From contig JAIXUI010000157.1 of assembly GCA_027484125.1 (NCBI GenBank), positions 1 through 41,451 on the forward strand: a stretch of DNA of 41,451 bases. The letters run 5' to 3'. The notes under the pieces are model-generated. The model worked only from the letters and a program-made list of their open reading frames with translations. It searched no databases and was not told where the DNA came from. Positions 34,999 to 41,451 of the stretch are shown here, piece after piece. Numbering within the stretch: position 1 is the stretch's first letter; each line of letters starts with the position of its first letter. The stretch is from Bacteroidota bacterium (GTDB taxonomy: Bacteria; Bacteroidota; Bacteroidia; UBA7662; JAIXUI01). Position numbers and translations under genes: made by a program.

Positions 34999-37900
34999 CT
35001 ATTTCTTTTCTATCAGCTTGGCCTCTTCTCTTCGCAATTTACGGGTGTAAGAGCGTTGAAATAATAGCGGAAAGATAAACAGCGTAAAAAACGCAGCGAT
35101 AAACATCCCGCCAATCACTACAATAGCCAATGGTTTTTGAGACTCCGAACCGATGCCATGAGATAGTGCGGCTGGCAATAAACCAAAGGTCCCCATCAGG
35201 CAGGTCATTACCACTGGCCTAATGCGAGAGCGTACCCCTTCCCGTATGGCGTCGGCAAGGTCCATGTCGTGATAGAGGTTTTCCTTGAATGCTGAGATGA
35301 TGATTACGGCATTCTGGACACAGATGCCAAACAAGGCTATATAACCTATGCCGGCTGAGATAGAGAAGTTGGTTCCTGTAATGAATAAGGCAGCAGAACC
35401 TCCAATGATGGCGAAGGGGACATTGAGAAAAACAAGTCCAGCGTCTCTGAGGTTGCCAAAGTTGAAGTAGAGGATGAAGAAAATGATGAACAAGCTTATG
35501 GGAACCACAGTAGCCAAGGTTTTAGTTGCTCGTTCTTTGTTTTCGAAATCACCTTTCCACTTTACATAGTAGTTACGTGGTAATTTTACCACTTGGTTGA
35601 CTTTGGCTTGTGCTTCTGCAATGGTGGCGCTCATGTCTCTTCCGCGAATGGAAAATTTTACTGCGGCAAATCGCTTGTTGTCTTCCCGGAAGATGAGCGA
35701 AGGCCCTGTGTAGGTATAGATGTTGGCAATTTGCCTTAAAGGAATGGAACCGCCGGTTTGGGTTGGCACCAAGAGCTGGCCAATTTCCAACTCACTGCGG
35801 CGGTAGGGTTCCATGAATCTCACGCGTATATCGAACTTGCGTTCGCCTTCATAGAGTTGGCTGGCGGCTTGCCCACCAATCGATAGTTGAATCACGGATT
35901 GAGCGTCGGCCATGGTGATGCCGTACAAATCCAGGCGCTCCTGGTCCAGCTCAATTCGTAATTCGGGCTGCCCAAAGTTTCGAACGATGGCTAAATCTTC
36001 AATGCCATCAACGGTTTTCATTTGCTGATAAGCTTTTTTGGCTTCAGCTACCAGATAGTCGAGGTCGTCGCCATAAATCTTGACGGCTATCGAGCCTTTC
36101 ACCCCGGAAACGGCTTCTTCCACATTGTCCATAATGGGTTGTGAAAAGTTGAAGGCTACCCCCGGGAAGGCTTCCAGCCTTTTCTGCATCTGATTGATGA
36201 GCTCAGGCTTAGATAGGCCGCTTTTCCATTCTTTAGCGGGAAGTAAATCGACATGGAACTCTATATTATAAAATCCGGTAGGGTCGGTTCCATCGTTGGG
36301 ACGACCGGTTTGGGAGAGCACTTTTCGAACTTCCGGAAACGACTCCAGGATGCTTCGAAAACGCTTGGCATAACCCACTGCTGTATTCAGGTTGATGTTA
36401 ACTGGAAGGCTGGCCCGCACATAAATGGAGCCCTCGTTGAGTTGTGGCAAAAACTCTGTGTCGTGGAGGGTAAGGCTATAAAACCCAACCACCACTGACA
36501 ATAAAGTCAAGGCCATGGTGGATTTAGATCGGGAGAAGCAAAACTGAAACAATCGCATGCTTCCCTCCTGAATGGCATCGACCACTTTATTGGATTTCTC
36601 CGTGACATTGCGTTTTAGCAGCAAGGCGATTAGCAAAGGCACTAACGTGAGGGTGAAAATTAACGCACCTAAGAGCGCGAAGCCAAGCGTCCAAGCGAGC
36701 GGACTGAACATTTTTCCTTCCACTTTTTGAAAAAGAAAAATGGGCAGTAACGCCACTAGAATAATGATTTTAGAGGTGAAGATGGCTTGTCCCATTTCGG
36801 TTCCTTTGCGACGGATCAGGCCGAGCTTGCTCATCTTATTGAAGCGGTCCATGCCCTTTTCATGGGCTTTGTGGGCTAAAACTACCAACAGTCCTTCTAC
36901 CATTACCACCGTACCGTCGATGATGATTCCAAAGTCAACAGCGCCAAGCGATAATAGGTTGGCATTCATGCCCTTGAGGTATAAGCAAGCAAAGGCAAAC
37001 AAGAGCGATAGGGGAATAATGGCACTTACGATTAAGCTGGTGCGCCAGTCCACTAAAAAGAGAAACACCACCAAAGTCACCAAGAGAATTCCTTCACCCA
37101 TATTATGCAATACGGTTTCGGTGCAATAGTCAATCAGTGTTTGCCGGTTGTAAAACGGTTCAATGCGGACGTCGGCAGGGAGAATCCTGCTGTTGAGCTC
37201 TTCGATTTTTTGATTGAGTGTGCCAATTACCTGAGCCGGGTTTTCGTCCTTGCGCATCACTACTATGCCTTCTACAATGTCGTCGGAATAGTTTCGACCC
37301 ACTTGGCCAAGTCGAGGAAGGCAAGACTCCCCAACTTTTGCTACGGTTTTTACATAAATAGGAGTGCCGTTCTGGTATTTGACGAGGATGTTTTCAATGT
37401 CGTGGACGTTTTTCAATAAGCCAAGTCCGCGCACCACATAGGCTTCTTCACCTTTGTTGATGATGTCGCCACCCACATTCAAGTTGCTCTTTTGAATGGC
37501 CTGATACACATCTAAGGGGGTTACCTTAAAGTCGGCCAACAGAGTTGGATTTACGGATACTTCAAAAGTTTTGACTTCACCCCCAAAAGAAACCACATCA
37601 GCCACGCCTGGGATGCTTTTTAATTGCCGTTCGATTACCCAATCTTGAATGGTTTTAAGTTCTCTTACCTGCCGGGTTTCGGATTTTAGGGTGTACCGAA
37701 AAATTTCGCCCGTTGGTCCGTAGGGGGGCTGTACTTCAGGATTTACTCCTTCAGGTAAATCCAGGTCTTGCAATTGGTTATTGACTTGAATCCGGGCGAA
37801 TTGGTTATCTACTCCGTCATCAAACAGCACCGTGACTACCGAAAGACCAAAAAGCGTAGAAGAACGAACGGTGGTCTTCTTCTGTACCGCGTTCATGGCA

Positions 37901-38112
37901 ATTTCGATGGGAATTGAGACGTACTTCTCAATTTCTTCCGCACTTCTTCCCGGCCATTGGGTGATGATAATCACCTGAGTATTGGTAACATCGGGAAAGG
38001 CTTCTACTGGCGTTTTTATAAAGGCATAAAGCCCAAAAACTACCACTGCCAAGGTAAAAAGCAGTACTGCAAAAGGCTTTTTAAGCGAAAAGGTGAGCAG
38101 CTGCTTAATCAT
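34999..38112 (-). CDS. czcA: CusA/CzcA-family heavy-metal RND efflux pump
   Basis: 1037 residues, 12-helix RND inner-membrane pump with two large periplasmic loops (about 33-335 and 545-860). The TM4 segment reads VDFGIIIDGTVVMVE (392-406) with D393, D399 and E406. The DFGxxxDG form is typical of divalent-cation (Zn/Co/Ni/Cd) HME-RND pumps rather than Cu/Ag CusA, so czcA-like is the better guess. It overlaps the adaptor gene by 4 nt (ATGA), a strict coupling. Together with the adaptor and the TolC-type protein it forms a tripartite efflux complex across both membranes. Metal specificity is inference. Confidence 0.9.
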   Translation of the reverse strand: MIKQLLTFSLKKPFAVLLFTLAVVVFGLYAFIKTPVEAFPDVTNTQVIIITQWPGRSAEEIEKYVSIPIEIAMNAVQKKTTVRSSTLFGLSVVTVLFDDGVDNQFARIQVNNQLQDLDLPEGVNPEVQPPYGPTGEIFRYTLKSETRQVRELKTIQDWVIERQLKSIPGVADVVSFGGEVKTFEVSVNPTLLADFKVTPLDVYQAIQKSNLNVGGDIINKGEEAYVVRGLGLLKNVHDIENILVKYQNGTPIYVKTVAKVGESCLPRLGQVGRNYSDDIVEGIVVMRKDENPAQVIGTLNQKIEELNSRILPADVRIEPFYNRQTLIDYCTETVLHNMGEGILLVTLVVFLFLVDWRTSLIVSAIIPLSLLFAFACLYLKGMNANLLSLGAVDFGIIIDGTVVMVEGLLVVLAHKAHEKGMDRFNKMSKLGLIRRKGTEMGQAIFTSKIIILVALLPIFLFQKVEGKMFSPLAWTLGFALLGALIFTLTLVPLLIALLLKRNVTEKSNKVVDAIQEGSMRLFQFCFSRSKSTMALTLLSVVVGFYSLTLHDTEFLPQLNEGSIYVRASLPVNINLNTAVGYAKRFRSILESFPEVRKVLSQTGRPNDGTDPTGFYNIEFHVDLLPAKEWKSGLSKPELINQMQKRLEAFPGVAFNFSQPIMDNVEEAVSGVKGSIAVKIYGDDLDYLVAEAKKAYQQMKTVDGIEDLAIVRNFGQPELRIELDQERLDLYGITMADAQSVIQLSIGGQAASQLYEGERKFDIRVRFMEPYRRSELEIGQLLVPTQTGGSIPLRQIANIYTYTGPSLIFREDNKRFAAVKFSIRGRDMSATIAEAQAKVNQVVKLPRNYYVKWKGDFENKERATKTLATVVPISLFIIFFILYFNFGNLRDAGLVFLNVPFAIIGGSAALFITGTNFSISAGIGYIALFGICVQNAVIIISAFKENLYHDMDLADAIREGVRSRIRPVVMTCLMGTFGLLPAALSHGIGSESQKPLAIVVIGGMFIAAFFTLFIFPLLFQRSYTRKLRREEAKLIEKK

Positions 38113-39203
38113 TTGTAGAGCGCGTTAAACAACAACAATACATCAGATAGAATTACTTTTTCACCAGCCTTCAAACCTTGAGAGATAAAGGCTTGTTTGG
38201 CATTGCTGCGGTAAACCTCCACTTCGCGAACTTCTACTTTTCTTCCTCCTTTCCAGACTAAAACATAATTCTTGTTGTTGTCGAAGATGACAGCTTCAAT
38301 GGGGACATCCGCCATTTTTTCTTGCTCAGAATAAGGAACCACAATCTGCGTGAACATATCAGGCTTCAATCGAAGGTCTTTGTTTGGAATAGAGATGCGG
38401 ATTTTCATGGTACGGCTATCGTCGTTGACGATGTCTTGAATTCGGCTGATGATGCCCTGCCAAACGGTTTCAGGATGCGCCACCACCAAAACTTGCACAG
38501 TGTCGCCTTGTTTGATTTTTCCAATATCTGCTTCAAATACATCGGCCCATACATCCAGGTTTTCCAATTCAGAAATGGTGAAAAAGGGGCCGGTATTCGC
38601 GACTTGATACGGCATTTCGTTGCTTAGACTGGCGTTTTTTTCGATAATAAATCCTGAAATGGGTGCTTTTAACACATACAACGACTCCTTCATACCGTAT
38701 AAATGAGTCACTTCCTTAGCCTTTTTCAAATCGGCTTCTGCTTTTCTCAAATCATTCAGTGCGTAATCCACATCTTTTGATGAAGCAAGCTGCAAGCGCT
38801 GTTGTTCCTTCACCAGTTCATACTTCTTTCGAGCGGTACTTAGTGCCGCCTCAGCAGACTCAAGTTGATCATCAGCATCTGCCACTTCTGCACTTCTGAT
38901 GATGGCAAGCGTTTGACCGAGTGTTACATGGTCGCCAAGTTTAACTTCCAATTTGTTGATGATGCCATTCACCAAAGGAGCCACTTTAACCAGCTTATCT
39001 TCTTGAGGCTGGATTTTGCCGGTAAGCTTAAGTTCTCCCTTCACCGGACTTAAGCCGGCTTCTACCCAGCGAAAATTCACCATCATGGAGTCGGTTAAGA
39101 CTTCTGTATCCGCAGCTTCCGGCTCGTTTTTAGGCTCACAAGAAGTGAGAGATAACAGGATAGGGAGGATTAATCCCAGAAAAAAAAATTGCTTTTGCTT
39201 CAT
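38109..39203 (-). CDS. czcB: RND efflux periplasmic adaptor lipoprotein (CusB/CzcB-like)
   Basis: 364 residues. The signal ends SLTSC (C22), so it is lipid-anchored. Barrel-sandwich hybrid (lipoyl-like) halves lie near 80-110 and 165-200, with an alpha-helical hairpin between them (about 115-165, coiled-coil heptads). The beta-barrel and membrane-proximal domains follow to the C-terminus (KAGEKVILSDVLLLFNALYK). It links the RND pump to the outer-membrane channel. It starts 1 nt after the TolC gene stop and overlaps the pump gene by 4 nt, so all three genes are one operon. Confidence 0.88.
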   Translation of the reverse strand: MKQKQFFFLGLILPILLSLTSCEPKNEPEAADTEVLTDSMMVNFRWVEAGLSPVKGELKLTGKIQPQEDKLVKVAPLVNGIINKLEVKLGDHVTLGQTLAIIRSAEVADADDQLESAEAALSTARKKYELVKEQQRLQLASSKDVDYALNDLRKAEADLKKAKEVTHLYGMKESLYVLKAPISGFIIEKNASLSNEMPYQVANTGPFFTISELENLDVWADVFEADIGKIKQGDTVQVLVVAHPETVWQGIISRIQDIVNDDSRTMKIRISIPNKDLRLKPDMFTQIVVPYSEQEKMADVPIEAVIFDNNKNYVLVWKGGRKVEVREVEVYRSNAKQAFISQGLKAGEKVILSDVLLLFNALYK

Positions 39204-39204
39204 T

Positions 39205-40533
39205 TTAAAAAAGTTGAAATACGGCTTGTCCTACAGCATAGTTCAAACCATTGAGTGATTGTACCCGGTTGAATTTCACCGTATTCATTTGGGTTACGTT
39301 GTTTTTGTATGCATCGAAGAAGTCCAGAAATTCCAGCATCGACATATTTCCTCGCCGATAACTTTCCACCACATTCCGCATCAGGGTGGTGTAGGTATTC
39401 ATGAAGTTGCGGTCAAAACGATTAAAGAGGCTTTCCATTTTCACGCTTTCATTGAACGCTGCCAATACTTCATTTTCCAGACTTAGTTGCTCCTGTTGGT
39501 AGTTTAGTTTGCTGGCTTCGAGCATATTTCTGGCAGCTTGAATACGCCCTTGGTTGCGATCGAAAAACGGCAGGTTAAAGCCCAAGGTTATCGCATGGTA
39601 GTTTGGAATATAATTGCCGGCTTGGTCGTATGCATAACCCAAGGTGAGGTCCGGAATTCGGTTGGCTTTTTCCATGTTCAGGCTAAGTGCATTCATCCGT
39701 ACTCCGGCCTCCTGGATTTTTAAATCAGCACGAAGTTCTAGTGCTTTTTGTTGGTAAAACATGGGTCCGAGTTCGCTTACCCGGATACTGTCGAGTCGAG
39801 ATTCGTCAAATACCGCTTGTAAGTAGCGGTCGTCGCGGCTGCCTATTAATGTTCTGATTTCACCTTGATTTCTGGCAATGTTGATTTCGAGCACATTGCG
39901 TTCTGAAGTGAGGGTTAGTAAAAAGGACTGAAGACGCACCACCTCTTTGAGTGCTGCATTTTGCTTACGAAACAATTCCTGGTAGGCACTCACCAAGCTT
40001 TCAATGGTCCGAATTTCTTCGTTGTAAATCTGAAGTGATTGCTGCTGATAGTATAGTTCGAGGAAGTTGGATTGAAGACTAAAGTTTAGCGTTCGAATCA
40101 GTTCCTGAAAGGTTAGCTGGCTGATGGTTGTTTGAGTGCCTGCCATGGCCATCGCTTTTTTACGCTTTCCTGCCAGTTGAATCAACTGTTGAATTTGTAA
40201 GGCAGTTTGCCCGTTGACCCCTATCGGAAACCACTCTTTTTTACCTTGGTTGAGGATGTTTTGCTCTAATGAAAAGGAAGGATTGGGAAGCAGTCGTGCT
40301 TGTAATGCTAAGGCCTGGCTTGCTTTAACCTGATATTGTTGAGCCAACAGCAATAAATTGGACTGGGTAAACTGACTAAATGCTTGTTTGAGGTTGATAC
40401 TTAACGTGTCTGAGGGGCTGTTTGCATAAGAGTTAACCGCAATAAAAAAGGAGAATAGGAGAATCCAACTGCTCTTTCTGGCACATTCAGTTAAACGGAG
40501 GAAAGTATATTGAGGTTGAAAATGACCGGTCAT
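39205..40533 (-). CDS. czcC: TolC-family outer-membrane efflux protein (CusC/CzcC-like)
   Basis: 442 residues, first gene of the metal-efflux operon. An N-terminal signal region (about 20-38, SSWILLFSFFIAVNSYANS) precedes the mature start near SPSDTLSINLKQAF. The protein is long-helical with internal repeat symmetry, typical of the OEP family: helical pairs around 45-230 and 240-440, with PNPSFSLEQN (82-91) and the second-repeat LGYAYDQAGNYIP. It forms the outer-membrane channel for the adjacent RND pump. The ATG at 40533 keeps 20 residues before the hydrophobic core; a later internal start is possible. Confidence 0.88.
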   Translation of the reverse strand: MTGHFQPQYTFLRLTECARKSSWILLFSFFIAVNSYANSPSDTLSINLKQAFSQFTQSNLLLLAQQYQVKASQALALQARLLPNPSFSLEQNILNQGKKEWFPIGVNGQTALQIQQLIQLAGKRKKAMAMAGTQTTISQLTFQELIRTLNFSLQSNFLELYYQQQSLQIYNEEIRTIESLVSAYQELFRKQNAALKEVVRLQSFLLTLTSERNVLEINIARNQGEIRTLIGSRDDRYLQAVFDESRLDSIRVSELGPMFYQQKALELRADLKIQEAGVRMNALSLNMEKANRIPDLTLGYAYDQAGNYIPNYHAITLGFNLPFFDRNQGRIQAARNMLEASKLNYQQEQLSLENEVLAAFNESVKMESLFNRFDRNFMNTYTTLMRNVVESYRRGNMSMLEFLDFFDAYKNNVTQMNTVKFNRVQSLNGLNYAVGQAVFQLF

Positions 40534-40804
40534 GTTCGTTATATTTTAAGGGCAAATTTGATTGATTCCATATTGGAACGTTCTTAGAATTTGAATCGTG
40601 CTTTACTTCTAATTCCATTTTTATGCTCTTTACGGAAATTTAGGATTTCGAATTATAGCATTTCTTTAATTTGCTGTAATTCAATAGGATAGCAATTAAT
40701 ATGTATGTCATGTATTGCTTTTCAAATTGATTATTAATAAAATACTAATTTGCACCTTGTGGTCTAGTATTGCATTTTCTGCCTTTTTACTCTGTTACCT
40801 TTAC

Positions 40805-41451
40805 GTGGTGAGTCGCAGATTACAACCTAGCCTCGGATTTATATTCGCTACGCTTTTGCTCGATGTGATCGGGCTGGGTATCATTATTCCGGTGATGCCG
40901 GCCTTAATTCGAGAGTTAACCGGAGAGTCAGTGGAAGCTGCATCGGCCTATGGAGGCTGGCTGCTGTTTGCTTTTGCTTTCATGCAGTTTTTGTTTTCCC
41001 CCATTTTGGGCGGCTTGAGTGATCAGTTTGGCCGCCGACCTGTGCTTTTGATTTCATTGCTGGGTTTTGCACTGGATTATATCTTGCTCGCCTTCGCGCC
41101 TAACCTGGCTTGGTTGTTTGTGGGCCGTTTGATTGCAGGCGTGATGGGCGCTAGCTTCACCACAGGCACCGCCTATATAGCCGACATCAGCACGCCGGAA
41201 AAACGTGCCCAAAATTTCGGAATGGTGGGCGCTGCTTTTGGTTTGGGCTTTATCATAGGGCCAGTGGTTGGAGGATTGTTAGGACAGTTTGGCCCACGTG
41301 TTCCTTTTATGGTGGCCGCCGGTCTTACTTTCCTCAACTTTCTCTACGGACTAGTCATTCTCCCCGAATCTCTGAAGCCTGAGAACCGTCGAAAGTTCAA
41401 CTGGAAACGTGCCAATCCTGTTGGTTCTTTGCTCCACCTCAGAAAATACCC
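40805..41451 (+). CDS. MFS drug exporter, Tet(A)/TCR-like (partial, 3' end outside window)
   Basis: Open to the right edge, about 215 residues visible. The N-terminal half of a 12-helix MFS antiporter is seen: [21 protein letters not shown] (TM1 with a conserved Asp, as in Tet), then loop 2-3 motif [14 protein letters not shown] (motif A, GxxSDxxGRRP), and TM4-5 with [11 protein letters not shown] and GPVVGGLLG. There is no ATG before TM1; the start is GTG at 40805 or 40808. Members export tetracyclines and other drugs, but chromosomal Bacteroidota copies are often of unknown substrate. Resistance cannot be inferred from this fragment. Confidence 0.75.
   Translation, partial: MVSRRLQPSLGFIFATLLLDVIGLGIIIPVMPALIRELTGESVEAASAYGGWLLFAFAFMQFLFSPILGGLSDQFGRRPVLLISLLGFALDYILLAFAPNLAWLFVGRLIAGVMGASFTTGTAYIADISTPEKRAQNFGMVGAAFGLGFIIGPVVGGLLGQFGPRVPFMVAAGLTFLNFLYGLVILPESLKPENRRKFNWKRANPVGSLLHLRKY

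Noticed and set aside
34999-38112. Copper/silver-specific CusA assignment for the RND pump
   Set aside because: The TM4 motif DFGIIIDG fits divalent-cation pumps better; the Cu/Ag signature was not seen.
1-41451. Mobile elements, prophage, CRISPR arrays or defence genes
   Set aside because: No transposase, integrase, terminal inverted repeat, spacer-repeat array or known defence domain was seen; the gene content reads as ordinary chromosomal.

Overview
The window looks like chromosomal DNA of a Bacteroidota bacterium. The signs are a reg_prop/Y_Y_Y membrane regulator, GH16/GH17/GH30 genes in one block, lipoproteins with Bacteroidota-style lipoboxes, a DUF2723 protein, TAnnTTTG-type -7 boxes and few Shine-Dalgarno sequences. 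Nothing in the sequence fixes the genus. I see no transposase, integrase, CRISPR array or rRNA.

Region 1 (1-18274) is a beta-glucan (laminarin-type) utilisation locus. Nine minus-strand genes run from 15126 off the left edge: a clan GH-A hydrolase fused to an outer-membrane-barrel-like domain; a lipoprotein with three jelly-roll modules and a BIG2 domain; a GH16 laminarinase lipoprotein; a GH149-like beta-1,3-oligoglucan phosphorylase; an exported GH30; a GPH-type sugar symporter; two GH17 enzymes without signal peptides; and a secreted protein with tandem 180-residue modules, cut by the edge. A one-component membrane-bound regulator is transcribed divergently at 15371. The 244-bp spacer holds a 13-bp direct repeat with a 53-bp period, a possible operator. 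The set implies cutting of beta-1,3/1,6-glucan at the cell surface and periplasm, symport of oligosaccharides, and phosphorolysis plus GH17 trimming in the cytoplasm. No SusC/SusD pair is visible.

Region 2 (18617-21437) has two adjacent membrane subunits that resemble the cytochrome bd superfamily. Each ends in a mono-haem cytochrome c domain. Region 3 (22142-27664) has an AraC regulator, an exported DJ-1/PfpI lipoprotein, a small helical exported protein, a TonB-dependent receptor and a small Cys-motif protein, and is probably a metal or metallophore uptake locus. The receptor leader and the space upstream of the small protein hold unexplained RNA-like structure.

Region 4 (28483-34991) is housekeeping: a DUF2723 membrane protein with a strong terminator, tRNA-Gln(UUG) with a near-consensus promoter and a terminator, two poorly known small proteins, a 59-residue ORF, an SDR epimerase/reductase and a hotdog thioesterase. 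Region 5 (34999-41451) is a CzcCBA-like heavy-metal RND efflux operon, followed by a divergent Tet-like MFS exporter cut by the right edge.
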